From Pseudomonadota bacterium (GTDB lineage: Bacteria > Pseudomonadota > Gammaproteobacteria > Steroidobacterales > Steroidobacteraceae), in NCBI GenBank assembly GCA_016713725.1, contig JADJOO010000007.1, forward strand, positions 177,131-241,130: DNA of 64,000 bases, written 5' to 3'. The position numbers were made by a program, and so were the translations under genes. The notes beneath the pieces are model-generated. The model searched no databases and had not been told where the DNA came from. It worked only from the letters and a program-made list of their open reading frames with translations. Positions 7,896-17,288 of this stretch are shown in pieces. Positions within the stretch are counted from its first letter, which is position 1. Every line of letters starts with the position of its first letter.

Positions 7896-10433
7896 ATGCC
7901 CGGTAAAGAAGCCACCGCTCGCATCAAGATCAATAAGTTGCTCGAAGCGGCTGGCTGGCGCTTCTTCCAGGAAGGCGACGCGCCCGCGAACATCCGCCTT
8001 GAGCCCAGCGTCACGATCAAGTCGAGCGATCTGGAGGCACTTGGCACCAACTTCGAAAAGAGCTCCAAAGGGTTCGTGGACTCTCCTGTTGCTCGACGCC
8101 AAGGGGTTTCCCCCTCGTCCTCGAAGCCAAGGCCGAAGATAGAAACCCGCTCATCGGCAAAGAGCAAGCGCGCAAATACACTGTCGCAAAACTGCCGCTT
8201 CGTCATCCTATCCAACGGCAACCTGCATTACTTCTGGGACCTCGAACGCGGTAGCCCGTACGTCATCACCTCGTTTCCGACGCCGGACTCGGTCACCGGT
8301 TACCAGAAGGTCACGCCCAATCCGCAGCGACTGATCGAAGAGCGGGTCGGCGCGGACTACATCGTTCTCACCCAGCGCCCGAACTACCAATCGGAGGCCG
8401 GCTGGCGGAACGAAGCGGAGCGCCCCGGTTACATTCAGGCCAACAAGCTGCGTTTCTTTCGGCCCTATCAGCTCAAGGCCATCCACCGCCTTCAGGCCGC
8501 AGTCGGCGACGGCAAGGACCGCTTCCTATTCGAGATGGCCACCGGCACAGGCAAAACGCTGACCGCCGCCGCCGTCATCAAGCTGTTTCTCCGCTCCGGC
8601 AACGTGCGGCGTGTGCTGTTCCTGGTCGATCGCCTTGAGTTGGAGGACCAAGCCAAGAAGGCCTTCGCAGCGGTGCTGTCCGCCGACTTCCAGACGGTGA
8701 TCTATAAGGAAAGCCGCGACGACTGGCGACGCGCCGAAATCGTTGTCACCACCGTGCAATCCCTGCTCTTCAACAACAAGTACCAGAAGCTGTTCTCGCC
8801 GACCGACTTCGATCTCGTCATCTCCGACGAAGCGCACCGCTCGATCGGTGGCAACGCCCGCGCCGTGTTCGACTACTTCATCGGCTACAAGCTGGGCCTC
8901 ACCGCCACGCCGCGCGACTACCTGCGCCGGTTCGACAGCTCAAAGCCGGGCACCCGCGACCCGCGCGAGGCCGAGCGCCGCCTGCTGCTCGACACCTACC
9001 GCACCTTCGGCTGCGAGAACAGCCAGCCGACCTTCCGTTACTCCCTGCTCGATGGCGTGAAGGAAGGCTTCCTGATCAACCCGACCGTGGTGGACGCCCG
9101 CACCGAGGTCACCACCACGCTGCTTTCCGAAGCGGGCTTCGTCGTCTCGTTTACCGATGACACCGGCGAGGATCAGCAGCAGGCCTTCAAGCAACGAGAG
9201 TTCGAGAAGCGGTTCTTCGCGGACACCACCAACCAGCTCCTGTGCAAGACGTTTCTGGAAAACGCCCTGCGCGACCCGGTCAGCGGCGAAATCGGCAAAG
9301 CTATCGTCTTCGCCGTCAGCCAGAACCACGCTGCCAAGCTGGCGCAGATACTCAATCAGATGGCCGACCGCATGTTCCCCGGCAAGTACCAGTCCGACTT
9401 CGCCGTGCAGGTCACCTCGCAGATACCCGATGCCCAGCAGTTCACCATCAACTTCGCCAACAACAACCTGCTCGGCTCCGGCAACTTCATCCCCGCCTAC
9501 AAGACCAGCAAGGCGCGTATCTGCGTGACGGTCGGAATGATGACCACCGGCTACGACTGCACCGACATCCTCAACCTCGGCCTCTTCCGCCCGATCTTTT
9601 CGCCGACCGACTTCATCCAGATCAAAGGCCGCGGCACACGCAAGCACGACTTCCGCGAGGTGCTGTTCGACGACACGCTCAAGGAAGGCGTGCAACAGCC
9701 CATCAAGACCGCCTTCAAGCTCTTCGACTTCTTCGCCAACTGCGAATACTTCGAGGAAGAGTTCAACTACGACGAAGTGCTGAAGCTCCCTCCGCCCAAA
9801 GGGCAGGGCAGCAACGACGGGGGCGGCCAAGGTCCCGTGGTCGTGGGCGGCACCTATGAGCACCTCGGCGCCGACATCCTGGCTTCGATGCGTGTCGAGC
9901 AGATCACGGCCGAGGGCATGAAGATCGACCGCATGTTCTTCGAGAAGTTCGAAGACGTTATCCGCGCCGACGACACCGTCGCGTCCGCCGTTGAAGCCGG
10001 AGAGTGGGACCGCGTGATTGACTACGTGAACCGCGAAGTCTTCGACAAGCCCGAGGAGTACTACACCCTCGACAGGCTGCGCAAGGCCGCAGCCGTGGAC
10101 CGTCGCGTGACGCTGCGAGAAATCCTGGAAAAGGTCTTCGGCCTTATCCCGCGCTTCAAGTCCAAGGATGAGTTGCTGGAAGAAGAGTTCTCCAAGTTCG
10201 TCGCCGACCGCGTGCCCGAGCCGCCCTCGGCCATCCCGGCCATCAAGACCTACTTCAAGGCCTACGTCACCAGCAACCGGGTGCGCGACATCATCGACAG
10301 CAAGCAGTTCACCGATCTGGCGACCAACGCGTTCTTCACAACCCGTGATCTCAGAGCCGTGCCTCAGCAGTACCGCACGCTCGTCCCTGAATACATCAAG
10401 GACTACGTCTCCTTGAATCAGTTCGCTGCCTGA
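7896..10433 (+). CDS. hsdR: Type I restriction enzyme R subunit (EcoEI type)
   Basis: This 845-residue motor and nuclease subunit has Walker A ATGTGKT, DEAH box ISDEAHRS and helicase motif VI IQIKGRGTR. The C-terminal part, from ILEKVFGLIPRF to the end, is an EcoEI_R_C-type domain that contacts HsdM/HsdS. The N-terminal nuclease segment is odd. Between 8,080 and 8,195 three single-base insertions, in CTCT, in a C5 run and at an A4 run, scramble what would read as D...LEAK (the PD-(D/E)XK core) and then restore the frame. As given, the nuclease active site is absent; corrected, it is normal. The gene is 8 bp upstream of hsdM. Confidence 0.93.
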   Translation: MPGKEATARIKINKLLEAAGWRFFQEGDAPANIRLEPSVTIKSSDLEALGTNFEKSSKGFVDSPVARRQGVSPSSSKPRPKIETRSSAKSKRANTLSQNCRFVILSNGNLHYFWDLERGSPYVITSFPTPDSVTGYQKVTPNPQRLIEERVGADYIVLTQRPNYQSEAGWRNEAERPGYIQANKLRFFRPYQLKAIHRLQAAVGDGKDRFLFEMATGTGKTLTAAAVIKLFLRSGNVRRVLFLVDRLELEDQAKKAFAAVLSADFQTVIYKESRDDWRRAEIVVTTVQSLLFNNKYQKLFSPTDFDLVISDEAHRSIGGNARAVFDYFIGYKLGLTATPRDYLRRFDSSKPGTRDPREAERRLLLDTYRTFGCENSQPTFRYSLLDGVKEGFLINPTVVDARTEVTTTLLSEAGFVVSFTDDTGEDQQQAFKQREFEKRFFADTTNQLLCKTFLENALRDPVSGEIGKAIVFAVSQNHAAKLAQILNQMADRMFPGKYQSDFAVQVTSQIPDAQQFTINFANNNLLGSGNFIPAYKTSKARICVTVGMMTTGYDCTDILNLGLFRPIFSPTDFIQIKGRGTRKHDFREVLFDDTLKEGVQQPIKTAFKLFDFFANCEYFEEEFNYDEVLKLPPPKGQGSNDGGGQGPVVVGGTYEHLGADILASMRVEQITAEGMKIDRMFFEKFEDVIRADDTVASAVEAGEWDRVIDYVNREVFDKPEEYYTLDRLRKAAAVDRRVTLREILEKVFGLIPRFKSKDELLEEEFSKFVADRVPEPPSAIPAIKTYFKAYVTSNRVRDIIDSKQFTDLATNAFFTTRDLRAVPQQYRTLVPEYIKDYVSLNQFAA

Positions 10434-10441
10434 AGGAACAT

Positions 10442-12905
10442 ATGCTCGACACCGATACCAAACGCCGCATCGACACCGCCCGCGACATTCTCGTCGGCAA
10501 AGTCCCCGATCCCAAGTCCCAGGTCGAGCAGATCACCATCGCCCTCATCTACAAGTTCATGGACGACATGGATGCCGAGTCCGAGGAACCTGGCGGCAAG
10601 CGAAAGTTCTTCACAGGGGACTACGCTCGCTACGGCTGGGCCAAGCTCATGGCACCATACCTCGGCGGCCACGAGATGCTCGGTCTCTACGGCGAAGGCA
10701 TCGCCAAGATGCCGGAAAATCCTGGAATTCCCGCGCTCTTCCGGGACATCTTCAAAAACGCCTATCTCCCGTACCGCGATCCCGAGACGCTCAAGGCGTT
10801 CCTAAAGATCATTGACGAGTTCAGCTACGACCATAGCGAGCGCCTAGGCGATGCTTTCGAGTATCTGCTCAGCGTGCTCGGCTCACAGGGGGATGCCGGC
10901 CAGTTCCGCACGCCACGCCACATCATTGATTTCATGGTCGAGGTCGTGGCCCTCAGAAAAGCGAAACCATCCTCGACCCCGCCTGCGGCACCGCTGGTTT
11001 CCTCATCTCCGCCTACAAGCACATCCTCCGCACCAATACCGACGCCAAGGGCCACAGCAAGCTCACCCCCGACGAAAAGGGCCGCCTCGCCAAAAACTTC
11101 AAGGGCTACGACATCTCGCCCGACATGGTGCGCCTCTCCCTGGTGAACCTCTACCTCCACGGCTTCACCGATCCCCACATCTACGAATACGACACCCTCA
11201 CCTCCGAGGAGCGCTGGAACGAATTCGCCGACGTCATCCTCGCCAACCCGCCCTTCATGTCGCCGAAAGGCGGCATCAAGCCCCACAAGCGCTTCTCCAT
11301 CCAGGCCAAGCGCAGCGAAGTCCTCTTCGTGGACTACATGGCCGAGCACCTCACGCCCACCGGCCGCGCCGGCATCATCGTGCCCGAGGGCATCATCTTC
11401 CAGAGCCAGACCGCCTACAAAGACCTGCGGAAAATGCTCGTCGAAAACTCCCTCGTCGCCGTCGTCTCTCGCTGCCGGCGGGCTGTTTCAACCCCTACTC
11501 CGGGGTGAAGACCAGCATCCTCATTCTCGACAAATCCCTCGCCAAGGCCGCCGACACCATCGCCTTCTTCAAAGTGGAGAACGACGGCTTCGGCCTCGGC
11601 GCCCAGCGCCGCGCCATCGACAAGAACGACCTCCCGCAAGTTCAAGCTGAACTCGCTGCCTACCTCCAAGCCCTGCGCTCGAAAGCATCCACCGAGTCTA
11701 TCCTCGCCCTTACGTCCACCACCCAGATCGTTCCGAAAGAAAAGATCGCCGCAATTGGCGACTACAACCTCAGTGGCGAGCGGTATCGTGAGGGTGCGGT
11801 TTCAAACACGGCATACCCGCTCGTGCCCGTTGGCCGATTTATGAAGGAAAGCGTTAAGACGGTTGATCCGCGAAACGACCCCGACGAGGTGTTCGAGCTG
11901 TGGAGCATCCCCGCTTTCGATGCAGGTAGTCCTGAACTTCTGCGCGGCGGCGAGATCGGTTCTCAAAAGAAAGTTGTGTCTCCAGGCGATGTGCTCCTGT
12001 CCCGCATCATTCCTCACATTCGACGTGGGTGGGTTGTTCGGGAAAACTCAGACGGGCGGCGTCAGATCGCTTCAACGGAGTGGATTGTCTTTTCGAGCGC
12101 CGAGGTTGTGCCCGGCTTCCTCCGCCAACTTCTCGTTTCAGACGTCTTCCACGTATCGTTCATGCAGACGATCACGGGGATTGGCGGTTCACTGTCTCGC
12201 GCCAATCCGAAAGCGGTCGGCGAAATCAAGATCCCCCTGCCGCCGCTGGAGGTGCAGAAGGAAATCGTGGCGGAGATCGAGGGCTACCAAAAAATCATCG
12301 ACGGCGCCCGCGCCGTCCTCGACCACTACCACCCCCACATCCCCATCCACTCCGATTGGCCGAAGCGCAATCTCGGCGGTCTCGCGGAGAACTTGGATTC
12401 CCGCCGTGTCCCCATCACGAAAGGCGACCGCAAGGAAGGCCCGTTTCCGTATTACGGTGCATCGGGTATTGTCGATTCTGTCGCCGATTTCATCTTCGAC
12501 GAAGACATCCTTCTCATCTCAGAGGACGGCGCGAACCTTCTTGCTCGCTCAACACCCATTGCATTCTCCGTCTCGGGAAAGTGCTGGGTCAACAATCACG
12601 CCCATGTCTTGAAGTTCGCAGAGCCCGCGACGCAGAAGTTCGTAGAGGTCTATCTCAACTCCATTTCCATCGAAGAGTTCGTAACCGGAGCCGCTCAGCC
12701 GAAGCTCAACCAAGAGGCGTTGAACCGAATTCCGATTCCCATCCCCGATGATGTTGCCATGCAGCAGGCAATTGTCGCCGACATCGAAGCCGAGAAAATG
12801 CTGGTCGCCGCCAATCGCGAACTTGTCACCCGGTTCGAGAAGAAGCGCCAAGCCACTCTTGCTCGCATCTGGGGAGGAGAAGAGTCCACTCCGACGGAGC
12901 ACTGA
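10442..12905 (+). CDS. hsdMS: Type I methyltransferase-specificity fusion HsdM-HsdS (two frame changes)
   Basis: The N-terminal part is an N6-adenine methyltransferase: an HsdM N-domain (FMDDMDAESEE onward), motif I DPACGTAGF in a shifted frame near 10,980, and catalytic ILANPPFMSP near 11,250. From about 11,740 the same frame continues without a stop into a specificity subunit with two target-recognition domains (about 11,780-12,230 and 12,360-12,740). Each ends in the conserved LPPLEVQKEIVAEIEGYQ-like helix. Frame changes lie near 10,957 and 11,475, both inside HsdM, so the M-S junction itself is uninterrupted. The fused protein would be about 820 residues. It modifies the bipartite target cut by HsdR. 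Confidence 0.88.
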
Positions 12906-12908
12906 GCC

Positions 12909-13651
12909 ATGGAAGAAGCTCTGGAACTCGGCAACTATCTACCGCTTTCGTTCAAGACACGGAGCGAGCAGGACTACCTCCGTTTTCTATGGGAAGCATT
13001 TGAGTCGAACTACGAGAACGAGAGATACCAGTTCGCCTTCCTCGCCTACCACATGCTCACAATGAGCTTCGTCTATTTCAACATCTGGCAGATCAAGCAG
13101 ACGGAGCCGGATGACTTCGCGAAAGCCATGATCGGCTTTAACAAAGACCTGGAGAAGGAACTGATGGACGCCACGTCGCCCTTCACCTTCTAGCGCGTGA
13201 ACGAGAGCAGCGTCATGCGCTTCCTGAAGCTCATCGGGTGCGACAATAGCAAGATCGGCAGCTATGCCGCGTTGGTGAAGGAGCGCAATGACACCGCCCA
13301 CACCAATGGCAACATCTTCTTCAGCACGCAGGCCGCCCTCGACACCAAGATTCGGGAAATACTCAGGGCGGTCGACGGGATACAGACCCACTCGAAGCGG
13401 GTCATCGAGCACTGCTACCGAGACTTTCTAATCGAGAACCACGATCCCGATGAACGCGAGTATCCCGATGCCGCTGACCAGATCCGTGAAGTGCTGATTC
13501 ACGGCAACTACATCTCGCAGAAGGACATAGAAATTTGCGTTGGCTTTGATGCCGAGACGCTTGCCGATATCCGGAGCATCGAAGGCGTGCGGGAACGCAC
13601 GCGGCCCTCGTTGAAAGGTACAAGGTGGAGGATGCGAGCAGCGCGGCATAG
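12909..13651 (+). CDS. RX4H (HEPN-like) protein downstream of hsdMS, broken
   Basis: Starts 3 bp after the hsdMS stop. The first 94 residues (FLWEAFESNYENERYQFAF) end at an in-frame TAG at 13191-13193. The same frame continues with NESSVMRFLKLIG and KERNDTAHTNGN, which contains R-x4-H (RNDTAH) as in HEPN domains. Near 13,600 one frame change leads to LVERYKVEDASSAA and a stop at 13651. Read through, it is about 247 residues. Position at the end of the operon suggests a restriction-associated accessory or toxin; its biochemical role is not known to me. The TAG may be error or decay. Confidence 0.65.
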
Positions 13652-13697
13652 TCGTGTGAACACGTGCCGACGGTTAACCAGATTGCAGGCCGAATCG

Positions 13698-13816
13698 GCG
13701 TCGAATTTTGACCAGGCTGTGGGCACGCGAGGCACGCAGAATCGGCGGGTGGCATCATGCCGGGGTGGTCAACTTTGGGCGCCGGATGCTGGTCGAAATT
13801 GGACGCCTGTTGACAG
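13698..13816 (+). repeat. Dispersed repeat R, partial copy
   Basis: A degenerate copy of the 152-bp repeat seen in full at 15257 and 20192. It shares the left motif AATTTTGACCAGG, the central GGTCAA and the right end GACGCCTGTTGACAG. It directly abuts the C-terminal DUF262 fragment. Confidence 0.55.
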
Positions 13817-13821
13817 GCGGC

Positions 13822-13902
13822 GTTCCTGAATATGAAGACTTTCTCGAAGAGCGCCGTAAGCTGATGGCGCTGAAGATCAGAGCCTGGTTCGAGGCCCTCT
13901 AG
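13822..13902 (+). pseudogene. C-terminal fragment of a DUF262-type protein
   Basis: Only 26 residues remain, from VPEYEDFLEERRKLMALK to WFEAL and a stop. This resembles the terminal helix of DUF262/GmrSD-type proteins. The fragment begins immediately after repeat R. The N-terminal part of a DUF262 gene lies at 19433-20185 and ends just before another copy of the same repeat, so the two may be halves of one gene or of sister genes separated by repeat-mediated rearrangement. Confidence 0.45.
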
Positions 13903-14162
13903 CGCTGGGCCGCCTCTGCGGCGGTCCCGAGTCGCCCCGGAGTGGGCCGCAGCGGGGCAGTCGGGCGACGGGCATGGCTCCCCTGATGGGCCAACTCCGC
14001 GGCGCACCTGCGGCCACTCTTGGGCACAGCGGGGCGGCGGCGCAGGGCGAGTATCGGTCGATTTCAATCGGCCTCATTAAATAACATTTATTACTAACAT
14101 TTAGTGGTTCCGCGCGGGCGCGCAAGCGATGCGTTCAGATGTTCAAAGACTAATCAGAAGAC
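13903..14162. other. Gene-free spacer with GC-rich block and AT-rich tail
   Basis: The first 160 bp are G-biased and related to 6640-6800. From about 14,080 the sequence turns abruptly AT-rich (CATTAAATAACATTTATTACTA), probably a transfer scar or promoter zone. No coding sequence is supported. Confidence 0.45.
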
Positions 14163-14201
14163 ACAGAGGTGATACTTAACGCGTGACGTCACGCAGAGGT
14201 G
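14163..14201. promoter_or_regulatory. Direct repeat and palindrome upstream of a small ORF
   Basis: CAGAGGTGA occurs twice (14163-14171 and 14193-14201), bracketing the perfect 14-bp palindrome GCGTGACGTCACGC (14181-14194). The arrangement looks like a protein-binding site. The small secreted ORF starts 7 bp after it. Confidence 0.4.
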
Positions 14202-14207
14202 AGTTGC

Positions 14208-14303
14208 ATGCGCTACCTGGCTGCAATGCTGATGACCTGCGCGGTCGCATGGACACCGGCTGCGCTGGGCTCCGAGTGCTTCTCCATACAGGACGCCGAC
14301 TAG
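14208..14303 (+). CDS. Short exported peptide, probably truncated
   Basis: Thirty-one residues: a signal-peptide-like start MRYLAAMLMTCAVAWTPAAL, then GSECFSIQDAD and a TAG stop. The CFSIQDAD phrase recalls small exported proteins in which cysteine-containing repeats of this kind recur, so the stop probably truncates a longer gene. The next bases do not restore the pattern in any frame that I can follow. Confidence 0.35.
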   Translation: MRYLAAMLMTCAVAWTPAALGSECFSIQDAD

Positions 14304-14532
14304 AGCAATGCCTGATAGCACACACGTGCTGATCGTGCTGCCGCAACTGAGCGCCTTCGATGCTGCCAAGATCAGTTATGGGCCGAGCATGGCCGCCTGG
14401 CGGAATCGTCGGGTGAGCCGTCTTATGCAAGATGCGGCATCTCCTGATGAATTGTTGCGCCGTACAGTCGCGTAATCGGAGGCGAAGCCAGGCCCATTCA
14501 GGGCACTCACAAGGAAGAACAGGTGGGCAGCT

Positions 14533-15122
14533 ATGCAACACACGAAATTAACAGCGATTGCAGGGACTCTGCTCGTGCTCGCAACATTACAAGCACTGGC
14601 GGATAAGCCTGCTAAGCCATCAGATCCTGCGAGACTGACAGCCCTCACAATCGTTGACGCAAACGGCAAAGTGGTTGGTCCTGTCGTCGATGACGGCGGA
14701 TTTGCCGCGCTGTTGCGTATAGAGGCGTACACGCTAAAGGTATCTATTGGGAAGTACCCAGACCCAGGGGCTTGGCCGGATGCAGCCACGGAGGATTTCA
14801 GTCAGCTTGGCTGGGACTACGAATCTCCAATCTATTTTGAGCAGTCCGGTTGCGTCGGTCAGAAATACATCTATTCGCTGGTGGCTACGCGGTATGTAAC
14901 TGCCTTCAACACGGTGGTCGTTGACGCGACAACAGGTCGACACAAGCTGTTGGTCGGGCTCCGCGGGACGAGCAAGAGGATCTCAGCACAGTCAAGCCTG
15001 TACGACGGCATCTGCCGAGACTTGAATAATCCGGCTCCTGCCCCGAGCAGGACTTCGTCCCGATCGTGGCGGAGTTCGACCTAGACTCGCGTTACACGCT
15101 GCCATTTAAGCTGCAGTGGTAG
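14533..15122 (+). CDS. Exported protein of unknown function (one frame change)
   Basis: MQHTKLTAIAGTLLVLATLQALA is a clear signal peptide. The mature protein (about 170 residues) has a beta-rich pattern with YFEQSGCVGQKYIYS and DATTGRHKLLVG. The forward frame ends at 15084, but one indel near 15,045 connects to EQDFVPIVAEFDLDS and FKLQW-stop at 15122, a more natural C-terminus. I do not recognise the family. Composition is less GC-rich than the flanks. It stands alone in the decayed accessory region. Confidence 0.6.
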
Positions 15123-15256
15123 AACACGCCACAGACTGATCAATAGCTCGGCCACCGTGCTGGGCTTCGCGCTTCGGTGTGAGCTGCACTGATCTGTCAG
15201 TCAGCACAGAGGCCAATGCCGCAAGGTGCGCGGGCGAGTCGGGCTGGTGAACAGCC

Positions 15257-15408
15257 GTTGAAGTTTGACCAGGACTTTGGCCCTAACAGGCGTCGAAGAC
15301 TGACCAGGTTCAAGAGGCGTTTCTGGATGAGAATCGTGAGCTTGTCTCGTTTTCGCATGTTCAACATTGGACGCCGGTCGTTGGCTAATTCTCGACGCCT
15401 GTTGAAAG
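15257..15408 (+). repeat. Dispersed repeat R, full copy 1 (152 bp)
   Basis: Begins GTTGAAGTTTGACCAGG and ends CGACGCCTGTTGAAAG, with internal CGTCGAAGACTGACCAGG, GCTTGTCTCGTTTTCGCATG and TCAACATTGGACGCC. The copy at 20192-20343 aligns over its whole length in the same orientation. The recurring GGTCAA/GTTGACA units recall the multiple end-repeats of IS21-family elements, but no transposase is present. Confidence 0.75.
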
Positions 15409-15469
15409 AGTAGGGGAAAGAGAGACGCGACAGCGAAAGACTTGGTCGACGTTCCATCGGACAGAGGAC

Positions 15470-16107
15470 ATGCACCAAACAAATCCGACTCTGCGACTTT
15501 GCTTCTTCCCCGCCTATTCGCCGTGCGCCGGCTTTGCTGGCAGCTGCGCGAGCATGCGCTGGGCACCCGATAGAGGACATGTTCCCCGCGGCTACTGCGG
15601 CGCGACCGGCGACCTTGGTGACGTACGGCTGGTGCTGGTGGTCGCCGAGCCGGGTGATCCACACGTGGGCGAGAGTCATCCCGCAGAAACCCCCACGGGC
15701 GTGGTTGATTCAACGTCGAGCTACGCCTATCGGTGCTTTCGCGACGGCAAGGATCAGTTCCACCGCAACGTGCGGCGAATCCTGACTTGTGCTTTCCGGC
15801 ATGAGTTTCGATGAGCAGATGCGCGTGACTTGATCACCGAGTCGGTGTTGTGCTCGGCAGCCACGGAAGGGGCTCGGTTCCCGGACCGGTCACAATGGAA
15901 TGCAGGCGGCGTTATCTCGAGCCGCAGCTCCGGGCGCTGCCGAACGCGGTGGTGGTTGCGCTTGGTTCGAAGGCGGCGAAGCGCCTGAAGGGTGTGAGCC
16001 GTGTGTTTACGGCGTTTGCGGCAGCGCCGCCGGGATGCAATTTTGCCGGTGCGGTGGAGTCCTGGCGGACGGTTGCTTCGATGGTGCGTCGAGATATTCA
16101 GCCATGA
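15470..16107 (+). CDS. Uracil-DNA-glycosylase-like protein (several frame changes)
   Basis: Frames joined end to end give LVLVVAEPGDPHVGESHP, then AYRCFRDGKDQFHRNVRRIL, SFDEQMRVTWITESVLCS and finally LPNAVVVALGSKAAKRL with FAAAPPGCNF. This succession is like UDG-superfamily proteins: a glycine/proline loop early, and a late VVALG strand with a downstream PPG loop. At least three single-base changes are needed, so it is either decayed or poorly read. It ends with TGA overlapping the ATG of the next gene (ATGA), so the two were translationally coupled. Substrate is unknown. Confidence 0.45.
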
Positions 16108-16505
16108 AACGCCCCCACCTGGCACTGCTCGACATGCCAGGCGTCGAAATTGCGAACCGACGTTGGTCCTAGGGCGGTGCGGCGAAAGATGGATCGCTCG
16201 TGCTGGTCGTCTGGCAGGACGAGGTGCATCCATCCGGGCGATTGATCGCCTACACGTCGGACGGCGGCGAGGCATCGGCAGGGCATCCGGAGCGATTACG
16301 GCACCTGCAGGAAATCCAGTCGGGCAAGCCTGGCTCACTCGTGGTCGCGACGGCGGTGGATCCGCAGTCCAGCCCGCGCGAGGTGCGCCAGGTGGCGCGA
16401 CTTGTGTATCCCATTACGCGAGTCATCGAGGAGTTCGACGGCTCGTGGACTGTCGAGCGGGGCGAGCCGGTGCAACCGGAGGAGTGGCTGCGGCAGAGGC
16501 GTTGA
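16104..16505 (+). CDS. Hypothetical protein interrupted by an in-frame TAG
   Basis: Starts at the ATG overlapping the stop of the UDG-like gene. The first 22 residues (MKRPHLALLDMPGVEIANRR) meet a TAG at 16170-16172. The same frame continues with KDGSLVLVVWQDEVHPSGR and ends WLRQRR at 16505, in total about 133 residues. The part after the TAG alone could start at ATG 16200. I do not recognise the family; the acidic C-terminus and coupling to the upstream gene suggest a partner protein. Confidence 0.45.
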
Positions 16506-16639
16506 CGTGCATGGAGACCAGGATTCGGAGCCAGGCAGACGCTGGCACACGAGTAGGAATTAGAGCGGGGTCAGTTCAATCAGGCTGACTTGCATGGAAC
16601 TTGCAGCAGCCCAAATGTCGTGACACGAGGATATTGACG

Positions 16640-17220
16640 ATGACGCTTCCTGAAACCTTGGAACTCCTTGGGCCATTTTCGTTGGCTTCAACCGGCGACG
16701 ATCACGACTTCTTCGCCTGGCCGTTTCGTAGCCCAAGCGGTGTCTACATATTCACAGTGCCGGTCGCCGAATCTTACAAAGCCTTCTACGTCGGCATGTC
16801 AATCGACATCAAGTGGCGTATGCGCGAACACATTCGGTCATATCTGTCGGGACAATATCTACTGTATGAACCGGCGGTGATCTGTCAGGGCAGCCTCGAC
16901 CCGATCTATACGCCCTGCGAGCCAGAAAAGTTTCTTGGAAGAGCCGGCGAGTTGCTGCCGAAAGCACTTGAACTGCTTCGGCTAGCGCGCATCTTTGTTC
17001 TAGAGATGCCAACCGATACTCGTCTACTTAGAAGAGTCGAATCTGCCCCTTATTGATGCGGCAGGGGTTCGAAGGGCGGGTACTTCAGAAACTCGAAAAT
17101 GATCGAGTCTCAGTACGGCATCCGGACGCTGAGAAGGACGGAATTTTCATACTCGGGTCGAAAAGGATCCTGGACCCATCTGAATTACGGGCATAGGTTG
17201 ATGCCGAGAGGCGTGCCATT
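16640..17220 (+). CDS. GIY-YIG-like nuclease domain protein (frame changes)
   Basis: MTLPETLELLGPF opens a protein with SGVYIFTVPV and, some 15 residues on, KAFYVGMSIDIKWRMREH. The GVY...YVG spacing and the following arginine in a helix fit the GIY-YIG nuclease fold. The first frame stops at 17056. Another frame then carries on with LENDRVSVRHPDAEKDG and FILGSKRILDPSELRA until about 17,200, so the true C-terminus lies there. Isolated GIY-YIG proteins of this size occur in mobile and defence regions. Exact end and role are uncertain. Confidence 0.5.
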
Positions 17221-17288
17221 GTCCAAACTGCAGGTGGTGTGGCGCGAGGATCTCGTGGCAGTATTTGTATGGCGCTATCTGCCGACCA

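Noticed and set aside
8940..9863. A 307-codon minus-strand frame inside hsdR
   Set aside because: It overlaps the conserved helicase motifs of hsdR completely and has shadow composition.
15197..15713. Minus-strand frames with similar peptides (RRPMLNMRKRDKLT, also near 20,300 and 22,250)
   Set aside because: The similarity comes from the dispersed DNA repeat R being open on that strand; no family resemblance and no intact start.
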